A DNA stretch of 64,000 nucleotides, from NCBI RefSeq assembly GCF_001005295.1, contig NZ_LBMK01000003.1, forward strand, positions 326,831 through 390,830, in the 5' to 3' direction. The position numbers and the translations under genes were made by a program. Positions 45,508 to 53,904 of the stretch are shown here, piece after piece; the first letter of the stretch is position 1, and each line of letters begins with the position of its first letter. Origin of the DNA: Streptomyces yangpuensis (GTDB taxonomy: Bacteria > Actinomycetota > Actinomycetes > Streptomycetales > Streptomycetaceae). The notes beneath the pieces were generated by a model. That model saw only the letters and a program-made list of their open reading frames with translations. It did no database searches and was not told where the DNA came from.

Positions 45508-47334
45508 TTAGAAGGCGGCCTCGTCGAGCTCCATGAGGGAGTTGTCGACGGCCTCGGCCAGCTGGCGCTGGACCGAGACGCCCGGGAGGACCTCCGCGGC
45601 GAAGAACTTCGCGGCGGCGATCTTGCCGGTGTAGAAGGGGACGTCCTTGGCGGAGGCCGTGGCCAGCTTCTCGGCGGCCACGGCGGCGCCCTTGAGCAGC
45701 AGGTATCCGACGACCACGTCGCCGGAGGCCATCAGCAGGCGGGTGGTGTTCTGGCCGACCTTGTAGATGTTCTTGACGTCCTCGCCGGTGGCGGTGAGGT
45801 CGACGATCATCTGGCCGACGATGGCCTCCAGGTCCACGGCGGCCTTGGCGAGCGCGTCGCGGGCGCCGGCCAGCTCCTCGCCGCCGACACCCTCGGCCAG
45901 GAACTTCTTGATCGTCTCGGAGACGATGTTCAGCGAGGCACCCTGGTCGCGGACGATCTTCCGGAAGAAGAAGTCCTGGCCCTGGATGGCCGTGGTGCCC
46001 TCGTAGAGGGTGTCGATCTTGGCGTCGCGGATGTACTGCTCGATCGGGTACTCCTGCAGGTAGCCGGAGCCGCCGAAGGTCTGCAGGGACTGCGCGAGCT
46101 GCTCGTAGGACTTCTCCGAGCCGTAGCCCTTCACGATCGGCAGGAGCAGGTCGTTCAGGCCGATGAGGGAGGAGGCGTCCTCGCCCGCGGCCTGCTTGAC
46201 CTGGATCTCGTCCTGGACGGTCGCGGTGTACAGGACGAGGGCGCGCATGCCCTCGGCGTACGCCTTCTGCGTCATGAGCGAGCGGCGTACGTCGGGGTGG
46301 TGCGTGATGGTGACCTTGGGCGCGGTCTTGTCCATGAAGTTCGCCAGGTCCGGGCCCTGCACGCGCTCCTTGGCGTACTCCAGCGCGTTCAGGTAGCCCG
46401 TCGAGAGCGTCGCGATGGCCTTCGTGCCGACCATCATGCGGGCGAACTCGATGATCATGAACATCTGGCGGATGCCGTCGTGCTTGTCGCCGATCAGCCA
46501 GCCCTTGGCAGGGTGCTGGTCGCCGAAGGTCATCTCGCACGTGTTGGAGGCCTTGAGGCCCATCTTGTGCTCGACGTTCGTGGCGTACACGCCGTTGCGC
46601 TCGCCCAGCTCGCCGGTCTCCCAGTCGAAGTGGAACTTCGGGACGAGGAAGAGGGACAGGCCCTTGGTGCCCGGGCCGTGGCCCTCGGGGCGGGCGAGGA
46701 CGTAGTGGAGGATGTTCTCCTCCATGTCGTGCTCACCGGAGGTGATGAAGCGCTTCACGCCCTCGATGTGCCAGGAGCCGTCCTCCTGCTGGATGGCCTT
46801 GGTACGGCCGGCGCCCACGTCCGAGCCGGCGTCCGGCTCGGTGAGGACCATGGTGGAGCCCCAGCGCTTCTCGACGGCGATCTGCGCGATCTTCTTCTGC
46901 GCCTCGTTGCCCTCCTCGTGGAGGACGCCGGCGAAGGCCGGGCCGGAGGAGTACATCCACACGGCCGGGTTCGAGCCGAGCAGGAGCTCCGCGTAGGCCC
47001 AGACGAGGGAGCGCGGGGAGACGGTGCCGCCGATCTCCTCGGGGATGCCGAGGCGCCAGTACTCGGAGTCCATGAAGGCCTTGTAGCTCTTCTTGAAGGA
47101 GGCCGGGACCGGCGCCGTGTTGGTCTCCGGGTCGAAGACGGGCGGGTTGCGGTCGGCGTCCGCGAAGGACTCGGCCAGCTCGTTCTCGGCGAGGCGGGCT
47201 ATCTCGGACAGAACGCTCTTGGCGGTCTCGGTGTCCATCTCCTCGAACGGACCGGTGCCGTACTGCTGGTCGCGGCCGAGCACCTCGAAGAGGTTGAACT
47301 CGATGTCGCGGAGATTCGACTTGTAGTGCCCCAT
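45508..47334 (-). CDS. fadE: long-form acyl-CoA dehydrogenase, FadE5-like
   Basis: A 608-residue enzyme: the usual acyl-CoA dehydrogenase fold plus an extended C-terminal domain, as in mycobacterial FadE5. Visible blocks are LTEPDAGSDVGAGRTKA at the FAD/acyl site, GSWHIEGVKRFITSGEHD, LQTFGGSGYLQEYPIEQYIRDAKI and YEGTTAIQGQDFF with the base region. It catalyses the first, FAD-dependent step of fatty acyl-CoA beta-oxidation and would pass electrons to ETF. ATG 47334 has a family-typical MGHYKSNLRDIEFNLFE start. Two TACC-N4-GGTA repeats lie upstream. Confidence 0.92.
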   Translation of the reverse strand: MGHYKSNLRDIEFNLFEVLGRDQQYGTGPFEEMDTETAKSVLSEIARLAENELAESFADADRNPPVFDPETNTAPVPASFKKSYKAFMDSEYWRLGIPEEIGGTVSPRSLVWAYAELLLGSNPAVWMYSSGPAFAGVLHEEGNEAQKKIAQIAVEKRWGSTMVLTEPDAGSDVGAGRTKAIQQEDGSWHIEGVKRFITSGEHDMEENILHYVLARPEGHGPGTKGLSLFLVPKFHFDWETGELGERNGVYATNVEHKMGLKASNTCEMTFGDQHPAKGWLIGDKHDGIRQMFMIIEFARMMVGTKAIATLSTGYLNALEYAKERVQGPDLANFMDKTAPKVTITHHPDVRRSLMTQKAYAEGMRALVLYTATVQDEIQVKQAAGEDASSLIGLNDLLLPIVKGYGSEKSYEQLAQSLQTFGGSGYLQEYPIEQYIRDAKIDTLYEGTTAIQGQDFFFRKIVRDQGASLNIVSETIKKFLAEGVGGEELAGARDALAKAAVDLEAIVGQMIVDLTATGEDVKNIYKVGQNTTRLLMASGDVVVGYLLLKGAAVAAEKLATASAKDVPFYTGKIAAAKFFAAEVLPGVSVQRQLAEAVDNSLMELDEAAF

Positions 47335-47378
47335 GGCGACGGCTCCGTTAAGGCTCGGGGAGACAGGTTCCTCGTACA

Positions 47379-47414
47379 TACCAATCGGTAACAACATGAT
47401 GCTACCCGCCGGTA
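47379..47414 (-). promoter_or_regulatory. paired TACC-N4-GGTA elements upstream of fadE
   Basis: TACCAATCGGTA (47379-47390) and TACCCGCCGGTA (47403-47414) share the dyad TACC-N4-GGTA, spaced 24 bases centre to centre, between fadE and the neighbouring gene. This pattern and spacing fit two operator copies for a TetR-type regulator of fatty-acid genes. The regulator is not identified. Confidence 0.45.
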
Positions 47415-47806
47415 ATAACGGCAACCCTTCCGCGCCGACTGTGACCAGGGTCAAGCTCGCACCACACCGTCTTGGTGCCGTGCCTCTGCGTGACCCCCCA
47501 CCGCGCGGCCAGGGCGTCGAGCAGGGCGAGCCCGCGCCCGGACTCGTCGGCCGCGCCCGCCTCCCGCCGTACGGGCCGGGCCGCCGGTGCGGGGTCGGTG
47601 AGCTCGACCCGCGTACGGGTTGCCCTTCCGCTGATCCGCAGGGTGACGGGCGTGCCCTCGCCGAGGTGGCGGACGACGTTGGCCAGCAGCTCGGTGACGC
47701 ACAGCTCGGCGTCGCCGGACTCCGGGCCGAGGTGCTCGCGCACGGCGTGCCGCAGCGTCCGGGCCGCCCGGGCGGTGGCGTTCAGCCGGATCACGAGCTC
47801 GTTCAC
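47402..47806 (-). CDS. ATP-binding protein, anti-sigma (RsbW)-like
   Basis: A 134-residue HATPase_c domain protein. CVTELLANVVRHLG is the N-box with Asn, DPAPAARP stands for the G1 box and DESGRGLALLDALAARWG for the G2 box. Related Streptomyces proteins act as kinases or sequestrators of anti-anti-sigma factors or as partners of XRE/DUF397 modules. The GTG start overlaps the stop of the small gene upstream (GTGA). It is part of the divergent module at 47402-49238. Confidence 0.85.
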   Translation of the reverse strand: MNELVIRLNATARAARTLRHAVREHLGPESGDAELCVTELLANVVRHLGEGTPVTLRISGRATRTRVELTDPAPAARPVRREAGAADESGRGLALLDALAARWGVTQRHGTKTVWCELDPGHSRRGRVAVITGG

Positions 47807-48009
47807 GGCTTCGCCAGCGCGGAGGCGATCCGCTGCGCGGTGGCGGCGCTGCAGTTGCCGAGGGTGATCAGCGGCGGCGTGCCGTAGCGCCCGGCGTAGG
47901 AGGGCAGGTGCAGGTCCAGCGAGGGCAGGGTGATCCCGTGCGCGGCGAGCGCGCCGCGCAGCGCGTCGAGGGCCGCGGCGGCCTCGCGGTCGTGGGTGTG
48001 GTCGCTCAT
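47803..48009 (-). CDS. small conserved protein upstream of anti-sigma-like gene
   Basis: A 68-residue protein reading MSDHTHDREAAAALDALRG then SYAGRYGTPPLITLGNCSAATAQRIASAL. It is acidic and helical with no known domain. It is encoded directly before, and coupled to, the ATPase gene and divergently from the XRE regulator gene, which is the usual arrangement of these small genes in Streptomyces. Confidence 0.72.
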   Translation of the reverse strand: MSDHTHDREAAAALDALRGALAAHGITLPSLDLHLPSYAGRYGTPPLITLGNCSAATAQRIASALAKP

Positions 48010-48124
48010 GGCAGACCCTTCCGTGGCGGAGTGTGACGAAGTCCTCACAGGCTGGCGCCCCGCCGCGTACCTTGGGAAGGGTTTCCGGTTGCGCTGGACA
48101 AGTGGCAAATGGCGGTGGTGGGTT

Positions 48125-48976
48125 GTGCCGGCTCGCAAGGACCCGGACGCGTCGGCGAATGTGCCGTCGTTCTACGGCGCGGAGCTGCGCTACAAGCGGG
48201 AAGCGGCCGGGCTCACGCTCGACCAGCTGGCCGAGGGCAGCTTCCGGGGCGTGCCGTTCCTGAGCCAGATCGAGCGCGGGGAACGGCGGATGCCGCTGGA
48301 CCTGGCCCGGCACGTGGACGCACGGCTGGGGACGGACGGCTTTTTCGAGCGGCGTTGTGAAGATGCACGGCGGGCGAGGCAGTCCGGGTATGCCGAATAC
48401 TTCGCGGATGTCGCGGAGATGGAGCCGTTCGCCGAGACCATCGAGGAGTGGGCCCCGATGCTCGTCCCGGGGCTGCTCCAGACCCCCGCGTACGCGCGGG
48501 CGATCAGCCGAGCCGCGATGCCCCGGGCGACCGACGAGACGATCGAGAAGCTGGTGGCCGCCCGGATGGGCCGGGCGAAGCTCTTCGACGCGGAATGCCC
48601 GCCCGCCTTCTGGGCCGTCCTGGACGAGTCGGTGATCCGCCGCCCGGCTCTGCCGGCACCGCAGATGGCGGAGCTGCTGGAGCACATCGCGGCCGTGGTC
48701 CGCCGGACCAGGTCCATTCTGCAAGTCGTGCCGGAAACGACCGCCGCGCACGCCCTCATGATGGGCATGGCGAAGCTGATGACCTTCCCGGACGCGCCGC
48801 CCGTGGTCTACGTGGAGAGCTTGCACAGCGGGCAACTCATCGACTTTCCGGCCCTCGTGAAGGAGTACCGCAGGTCTTACGATCTGCTGAGGGCCGCCGC
48901 CTTGCCGCCGGAGGCGTCCCTGGCCCTCCTCGACGCCGCGGCAGAGGGCTACCGAGATGGCAAGCAGCGGAATTGA
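48125..48976 (+). CDS. XRE-family regulator with DUF5753 domain
   Basis: A 283-residue regulator from GTG 48125. The N-terminal helix-turn-helix reads GAELRYKREAAGLTLDQLAEGSF and SQIERGERRM, and the C-terminal DUF5753 domain has FAETIEEWAPMLVPGLLQTPAYARA and PETTAAHALMMG. This family includes WhiJ-like and AbaA-cluster regulators that control development and antibiotic production with a DUF397 partner. It overlaps the DUF397 gene by 20 bases. Longer N-terminal frames overlap the divergent gene and were not used. Confidence 0.88.
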   Translation: MPARKDPDASANVPSFYGAELRYKREAAGLTLDQLAEGSFRGVPFLSQIERGERRMPLDLARHVDARLGTDGFFERRCEDARRARQSGYAEYFADVAEMEPFAETIEEWAPMLVPGLLQTPAYARAISRAAMPRATDETIEKLVAARMGRAKLFDAECPPAFWAVLDESVIRRPALPAPQMAELLEHIAAVVRRTRSILQVVPETTAAHALMMGMAKLMTFPDAPPVVYVESLHSGQLIDFPALVKEYRRSYDLLRAAALPPEASLALLDAAAEGYRDGKQRN

Positions 48977-49238
48977 CCTGAGCGCCGCGACCTGGCGCAA
49001 GAGCAGCTTCAGCAACGGCACGGGCGGCGACTGCGTCGAGGTGGCCGAAGGCTTCCTCGGCGCGGCCCAGTGGCGCAAGAGCAGCTTCAGCAATGGCACC
49101 GGCGGGGAGTGCGTCGAGGTGGCTGACGGGCTGAGCGGGGTGGTCCCCGTTCGGGATTCCAAGAGGCCGGACGGCGGGGTGGTCATGATCGGCGCCGCGG
49201 CCTGGGTGCCGTTCGTGGCCTCACTCAAGGCCCCCTGA
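48957..49238 (+). CDS. DUF397 protein with an internal tandem duplication
   Basis: A 93-residue protein. The DUF397 signature WRKSSFSNGTGGDCVEVA occurs twice, at about residues 13-30 and 39-56, from a DNA duplication of 53 bp at a 78-bp offset (48993-49045 and 49071-49123). The usual downstream block VPVRDSKRPDGGVVMIGAAAW is present once. Most DUF397 proteins are about 60-70 residues with one copy, so this is an enlarged variant. It is the partner of the XRE regulator. Confidence 0.88.
   Translation: MASSGIDLSAATWRKSSFSNGTGGDCVEVAEGFLGAAQWRKSSFSNGTGGECVEVADGLSGVVPVRDSKRPDGGVVMIGAAAWVPFVASLKAP
48993..49123 (+). repeat. imperfect tandem duplication inside the DUF397 gene
   Basis: Copies at 48993-49045 and 49071-49123, a period of 78 bp or exactly 26 codons. 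They differ mainly at third codon positions, indicating an in-frame duplication kept under protein-level selection. Confidence 0.8.
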
Positions 49239-49308
49239 CCGCACCCCGGAGGGGATCGGTGGCCGGTACCGGCCGGTATGGGCGCGGCCGCTCGGTAGGG
49301 TGGGCCGC

Positions 49309-49767
49309 ATGTACGGCTATGACCAGAACCCGGGTGCCCAGCAGCAGTACGCCCCTCAGCAGCCCCAGCAGGGCTACGGGCAGGCGCCGCCGTTGTACCC
49401 GGAGCCGTCCCCGCCCTCCCTCGCGGACGCCGTGCGGGCCTTCACCACCGGGTCGCTGTCCGCCGAGGACTTCCAGCAGATCTTCGCGACCTCGAAGGTC
49501 TACTGCCCGCGCGGCGAGACCCCGGGATTCCTGGCGCTGCACAACACGCAACACCCGGTCATCCCCATGTTCACCACGCTCAAGGAACTGCGCCAATACG
49601 CCGGCAAGGAGTCCAAGTACTTCGTGATCACCGGCGCCGAGGTGATCGACCTGCTGCCGACCGGGTACGGCTTCGTCCTCGACATGGAGGGCGACCACCG
49701 CATGGTCTTCGACGCGAAGGCGGTCGAGCAGATGGTCGACTTCGCCATGCGCCGCATGTATGGCTAG
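49309..49767 (+). CDS. SseB family protein
   Basis: A 152-residue protein. A Gln/Pro/Tyr-rich N-terminal 35 residues precede an SseB-like fold (VRAFTTGSLSAEDFQQIF; ELRQYAGKESKYFVITGAEVIDLLPTG; GFVLDMEGDHRMVF). Function of the family in actinobacteria is unknown; some members sit next to secretion systems. A GTG at 49300 is an alternative start. Confidence 0.75.
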   Translation: MYGYDQNPGAQQQYAPQQPQQGYGQAPPLYPEPSPPSLADAVRAFTTGSLSAEDFQQIFATSKVYCPRGETPGFLALHNTQHPVIPMFTTLKELRQYAGKESKYFVITGAEVIDLLPTGYGFVLDMEGDHRMVFDAKAVEQMVDFAMRRMYG

Positions 49768-49795
49768 ACGCCGGACCTGACGGGGGGCGGGTGTA

Positions 49796-50755
49796 TTGCT
49801 GAGGGTGCACTTCACCGCCGAGGACCTGTTCAACGTCACGTTCGCGAGCGAGCCGCTGCCGATGGTGGAGCTGGCCATGGCGCTGGTCGCCGCGCAGCGC
49901 ACCGACGAGGCGGCCGTTTTCGGCCGCTGGCGGTCCCGTGCCACGCAGGGGCTGCCGGGCAGGGTGCGCCCCGTGCTGGACCTGCTGCGCCCGGACGGCG
50001 ACAACCCGCAGTTCGTCGAGCCGTACGCGCGCACCCTGGAGGAAGGCCTCGCCGCCGTACGGGAGGCGGGCGCGCGGCTCGCCCCCGAGGAGCTGGGCCG
50101 CGTCACCGCCCGGGCCCCCGGCGGCGGGTCCTGGCTGCGTGCGCTGTGGGGCCAGGACCGCGAGGCGTGGGACCAGCTCGACAGCGCGCTGCGGTCCGCC
50201 TACGAGGTGCTCGTCGCCCCGCACTGGCCGCGCATCCGGCAGTCCTTCCAGGCGGACGTGGCCTGGCGCACCCGCCTGCTGGCCGGCCACGGCATCAGGG
50301 CGGCGCTGGCGAGCACGCACCCGGCGGCGGGCTGGACGGGTACGGCCTTCGAGGTCGACCGGGACCCGGCGTACGAGATCCGGCTGGCGGGCCGGGGCCT
50401 GCTGCTGATGCCCTCGCCGTTCTGGACGGGGCGCCCGTTGCTCGCCGAGCACCCCTCGGGGCGCCCTGTGCTGCTGTACCCCGCGATGACCCCGCTGCCA
50501 CTGGTCGGCCCCGGCCCGGCGGAGGGCGCGCTGGACGCGCTGCTGGGGCGTACCCGGGCGGCCGTGCTTCAGCTGCTGGTCCAGCAGCGCACCACCAGTG
50601 AGCTGGCCCGGGACCTCGACATCAGCCTGCCGTCGGTGTCGGAGCACACCCGGACCCTGCGCGCCGCCGGCCTGATCACCACCCGGCGGGACGGCAAGGC
50701 GGTCCTGCACTCGGCGACGGGCCTGGGCGTGGACCTGCTGCACAGCGGCGGCTGA
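49796..50755 (+). CDS. ArsR/SmtB-type winged-helix regulator with DUF5937-like N-terminus
   Basis: A 319-residue protein. The long N-terminal part begins MLRVHFTAEDLFNVTFASEPLPM, the start of DUF5937-like regulators. The C-terminal winged helix (TRAAVLQLLVQQRTTSELA; ISLPSVSEHTRTLRAAGL) is the ArsR DNA-binding domain. No metal-binding Cys cluster is visible, so it likely senses another signal. The TTG start has a GGGGGGCGGG site upstream. It is 98 bases before the secreted inhibitor gene and may control it. Confidence 0.82.
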   Translation: MLRVHFTAEDLFNVTFASEPLPMVELAMALVAAQRTDEAAVFGRWRSRATQGLPGRVRPVLDLLRPDGDNPQFVEPYARTLEEGLAAVREAGARLAPEELGRVTARAPGGGSWLRALWGQDREAWDQLDSALRSAYEVLVAPHWPRIRQSFQADVAWRTRLLAGHGIRAALASTHPAAGWTGTAFEVDRDPAYEIRLAGRGLLLMPSPFWTGRPLLAEHPSGRPVLLYPAMTPLPLVGPGPAEGALDALLGRTRAAVLQLLVQQRTTSELARDLDISLPSVSEHTRTLRAAGLITTRRDGKAVLHSATGLGVDLLHSGG

Positions 50756-50853
50756 ACGTTTCGGCGACGCCCGAAAGCATCGCGGGCCGGGCGTCCGCCG
50801 TCGGAGCATCGGTGCGGCGGGGGAAACCCGCTCCGACGGAAAGGGAGACTGCG

Positions 50854-51234
50854 ATGTCACGTACGTCGATACGCACGAAGCTCGCGGCGGTCGCGGCCAC
50901 GGGGGTGATGGCGCTGGGCACGGGGGTCCTGGCGGCGTCCCCGGCCGGCGCGGCGGCCGCGGGCGGCACCTATGCGAACTGCTCCTACGGCGCCGCGTGC
51001 ATCTACGGGGGTGCGAACTGGAACGGCTGGCCCAAGGAGTACTTCAGCCGCGGGAACCACCCCTTCTACAACCAGTACGGCGTGAAGCGCGTCTTCAACA
51101 ACCAGTCGCCCGGCTGGTACGCACAGCTCTGCCGCAACGCCAACGGCACCAACTGCGACATCACCATCGCACCGTGGACGTATGTCGACGTGGACCTCAC
51201 GCCCTACAACTCGCTGCGCATCGTCGGACCGTGA
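50854..51234 (+). CDS. secreted protein of peptidase inhibitor family I36 (SMPI-like)
   Basis: A 126-residue protein. The signal peptide (about residues 1-34, MALGTGVLAASPAGA) is followed by a mature domain starting GGTYANCSYGAACIYGG. Four cysteines (C43, C49, C93, C101) would make two disulfides, as in the Streptomyces metalloprotease inhibitor SMPI with its crystallin-like fold. An AGGGAG ribosome site lies before ATG 50854. It probably inhibits secreted metalloproteases or subtilisins, but target and activity are unproven. Confidence 0.8.
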   Translation: MSRTSIRTKLAAVAATGVMALGTGVLAASPAGAAAAGGTYANCSYGAACIYGGANWNGWPKEYFSRGNHPFYNQYGVKRVFNNQSPGWYAQLCRNANGTNCDITIAPWTYVDVDLTPYNSLRIVGP

Positions 51235-51265
51235 CCGGCTGACGGTCCGGAGCGCGGCCGCGGAC

Positions 51266-51655
51266 TCAGTCCTGCGGCCGCGCGCCGGGCCACTCGCGGC
51301 CTGACAGGCGGGTGAGGACCTTGGCGTACACGGTGGTGGCTGCCGCGACAACGGTCGCTATGACCGCCAGCGCGAGGATGCCCAGCAGCGCGGGCCACTC
51401 GCGCAGTGCGTCGCGGCACGAGCGGTCCTCGGACAGCGGGCCGACCAGCGGGCCCCGGCACTCGGGTCTGCCCCCGTACTCGGGGCCGTAGTCGGCGAGC
51501 ATCAGGAAGAGGAACCATCCCCAGACGGCCATGGCCAGGAGCATCCACGCGATCGACCACCCCTCCACGCGGCCGGCCTGCCGCTGCTCCTCGGAGCGCG
51601 CCGGTACGGCGGTCGCGGTGTCGGGTGTGTCAGGGCCCTGCGCGTCAGCGGTCAT
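51266..51655 (-). CDS. two-helix membrane protein
   Basis: A 129-residue protein with two transmembrane segments (AWMLLAMAVWGWFLFLML; LLGILALAVIATVVAAATTVY). Between them is a short loop with paired cysteines, RPECRGP and DRSCRD. N- and C-termini are cytosolic. The function is unknown. It lies downstream of the four-gene operon at 51747-56750 on the same strand, with 91 bases between, and may or may not be part of it. Confidence 0.65.
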   Translation of the reverse strand: MTADAQGPDTPDTATAVPARSEEQRQAGRVEGWSIAWMLLAMAVWGWFLFLMLADYGPEYGGRPECRGPLVGPLSEDRSCRDALREWPALLGILALAVIATVVAAATTVYAKVLTRLSGREWPGARPQD

Positions 51656-51746
51656 GTATCCCTCTCGTGGGCAACGGTGGACGAACGGCAGTCGATCACA
51701 CCGGGCGGGCCGGTGGGCAACCGGCCCTGCGGGCCCGATGGGCCGC

Positions 51747-52847
51747 TCAGCCGGACGGGAACTGCACGGCGGGGCAGCCGTGCTGCTTTCCGGCGGCGTC
51801 GACGAAGGCTCGGAAGACGTCCCGGAAGGCCTGGCCCGACCTGTACGTGTCCTTGAGCGTCCGGGGGTAGACGATGTCCCAGCGCACGCCGAAATAGACG
51901 TCCTTGGTTCCGCACTTCAGGACGGCCCGACGCGATCCGTCCGCCACACCCGTGCCGTCCGCCAGCTCGCGGAACCTGGTGCTGGTCTTCAAGCCGTCGT
52001 TGACGATGGCCGGATCGAGGCTGGAAGCGAACGACACCTGCGCCGCGGCCTCACCGGACAGGTAGAGGTCGCAGGTCCAGGAACCCGAGGGTGTTCCGCT
52101 GGTGCGCTGCTCTTCGAGCCGTGCGGTGTCCTGATCCTTGGGCACGGCGCTCTCCGGCAGCCGGAAACCGGGAATCCCGCATACCGAATCCGCTGGGATC
52201 GCCTCCGGGCCGGTGGGCTGCCGCAGCTTCGGCATCGGGCCCGGGGCGTCGGCGGCGCACCCGGCGGTGGCGGCGACCTTGCGTGCGGTGTCCAGGAGCA
52301 CGCTCGCGAGCTTCTGAGGTTCCACTGTTCCCTTCTTCAGTTCTGCCCGGACAAAGGGAACCTGGTCGGAATCCTCGGGTATGCCCCACACGACGGCAGC
52401 GACCTCCTTCCGGCACTTCTCGGGCAGCAGCACCCAGCCCCGGCTCCCGGAGACCGCCCCGGTGACTTCTCCCGACAGGAAGGACATGCCGGAGGCGTTC
52501 TTCCAGACGTGCGTATTGAACTGGAAATCGGCTGTGTTCACGTCGGTGCTCACCACCATCTCCAGCTCCTCGGCCCCCGTGACCTTGCTGGTGCGGCTCA
52601 CCGTGCAGCGGAATGCCGCGCCGTCACCGTCGCCCTTCCGCGCGTCGTCCGAGATACGGCCCCGAGTGTCGAGCACCGACTCGGCCTGCTCGCCGGTCAG
52701 CTTCCCCGCGCACAGCTCCGTGGAGCCGAACACATTGGTGTCCCACCACACGAACAGCCCGGCGACGACCGCCGCCGCCGAAACCCCCGCCACGGAAACA
52801 AACCACGTCCGCCTGGAACGCCCATCCACTGCCCGTGCCTCCGTCAT
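51747..52847 (-). CDS. membrane-anchored ectodomain protein, eight-cysteine family, copy 2
   Basis: A 366-residue bitopic protein. One N-terminal transmembrane helix (about 15-33, AGVSAAAVVAGLFVWW) anchors an extracytoplasmic domain with a repeated half. Eight cysteines (LCAGKL; FRCTV; EKCRK; AGCAA; VCGIPGFRLPE; TCDLY; KCGTK; GCPAV) match those of the upstream paralogue in order, suggesting four disulfides. Function is unknown. The ATG overlaps the stop of the paralogue by one base (TGATG), so translation is coupled. It is the last gene of the operon that starts at 56750. Confidence 0.75.
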   Translation of the reverse strand: MTEARAVDGRSRRTWFVSVAGVSAAAVVAGLFVWWDTNVFGSTELCAGKLTGEQAESVLDTRGRISDDARKGDGDGAAFRCTVSRTSKVTGAEELEMVVSTDVNTADFQFNTHVWKNASGMSFLSGEVTGAVSGSRGWVLLPEKCRKEVAAVVWGIPEDSDQVPFVRAELKKGTVEPQKLASVLLDTARKVAATAGCAADAPGPMPKLRQPTGPEAIPADSVCGIPGFRLPESAVPKDQDTARLEEQRTSGTPSGSWTCDLYLSGEAAAQVSFASSLDPAIVNDGLKTSTRFRELADGTGVADGSRRAVLKCGTKDVYFGVRWDIVYPRTLKDTYRSGQAFRDVFRAFVDAAGKQHGCPAVQFPSG

Positions 52848-53899
52848 CAGCTCTTCGGCGTCCCGCAGCCGCGCTCCGCGGTCACGGCGTTGGCGAATGC
52901 TTCGAACAGTGTCGTGCGGGCCTGCGACGCCTTGTCCATTCCCTCGTCGAGGAGCAGGTCCCTGTAGGTGTCGTTGTACTCCATGCCGATGTACAGGTCA
53001 CCGGTCGTGCAGGGGGTGACGGTTCGGGAGCGCCCCTGGGTGGCCGTCTGATCGCGGCGTACTGCCTGGGTGAGAACGGGGTCGTCGCTGACCGACAGAG
53101 TGACCAGCGGGGCCCCGGGTCCTTGCAGGCTCAGGCCGCACACCTGGGTCCGGGCGTCTTTGCCCGTGATGCGCTCGGTTCCCGGCTCTGCTTTGCCCGT
53201 GACCAGAGCAGCCTCAGGCAACCGGAAGCCCGGTATCCCGCAGGCACGGGCCGGATCAGTGGGCTGCGGCGTACCGGCCGGTCCCTGGAGGCGTGCGGGG
53301 TCCTTCAACGCGCCGGTATCCGTGCAGCCGAGGCCGCCGGCCACGTGGCGGGCGCTGGTCATCGCCACCCGGGCGAGGGCCTCGGGGGTTGTCCGGCCTT
53401 GTACGAGATTCACTTTGAGCACGGGGACGTCGGCAGGCTTTGAGTTGGGCCGCATCGCGAGGGGGCAGTCCGTGGGGAGCAGCACCCATGCCTGTGTCTC
53501 GGAGGCCGCTCCGGTCGCTCCGCCGACGAAGTAGGAGAGGGCGGAGGCGTCTTTCCATAGTGGGTAACCGACCAGGGCGAAGTCTGCGCTGTCGAAGGAC
53601 AGCTCCGCCTCCACCTTGGGCTGGTCATCGCTCAGGAACTTGTTGGTGCGCTGCACCGTGCAGGTGAAGCTGTAGTACGGCCCGGACTCCTCGTAGAACC
53701 CTCCTTGGACCATCCTGCCCCGGCCTGCGAGTACGGAGTCCACCTCGGTTGAGGGCAGGGCGCCGGCGCAGAAGCGACTCGGACCCAGTGCATCGGTGTT
53801 CCACCAGGTGAGCAGACCAGCGCAGCAGGCGAAAGTGAGGACTGCGGCCAGTCCGACGGCCAGGGGCCACCGACGTGATGGTGTTGTGTTCGCGGCCAT
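52847..53899 (-). CDS. membrane-anchored ectodomain protein, eight-cysteine family, copy 1
   Basis: A 350-residue paralogue of the downstream gene product. The N-terminal anchor is at about residues 12-28 (LAVGLAAVLTFACCAGLLTWW), then an ectodomain with FCAGALPSTEVDSVL, FTCTV, TDCPL, LGCTD, ACGIPGFRLPEAA, VCGLSL, PCTTGDLYIGM and RGCGTP. The CGIPGFRLPE segment is the most conserved block shared by the two. No known domain is recognised. It begins five bases after the 791-residue protein gene on the same strand. Confidence 0.75.
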   Translation of the reverse strand: MAANTTPSRRWPLAVGLAAVLTFACCAGLLTWWNTDALGPSRFCAGALPSTEVDSVLAGRGRMVQGGFYEESGPYYSFTCTVQRTNKFLSDDQPKVEAELSFDSADFALVGYPLWKDASALSYFVGGATGAASETQAWVLLPTDCPLAMRPNSKPADVPVLKVNLVQGRTTPEALARVAMTSARHVAGGLGCTDTGALKDPARLQGPAGTPQPTDPARACGIPGFRLPEAALVTGKAEPGTERITGKDARTQVCGLSLQGPGAPLVTLSVSDDPVLTQAVRRDQTATQGRSRTVTPCTTGDLYIGMEYNDTYRDLLLDEGMDKASQARTTLFEAFANAVTAERGCGTPKS

Positions 53900-53904
53900 G
53901 GGCG

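Noticed and set aside
47930..48124. N-terminal extension of the XRE regulator starting upstream of 48125.
   Set aside because: It would overlap the divergent small gene's start region and lacks homology to XRE/DUF5753 proteins; GTG 48125 precedes the conserved helix-turn-helix.
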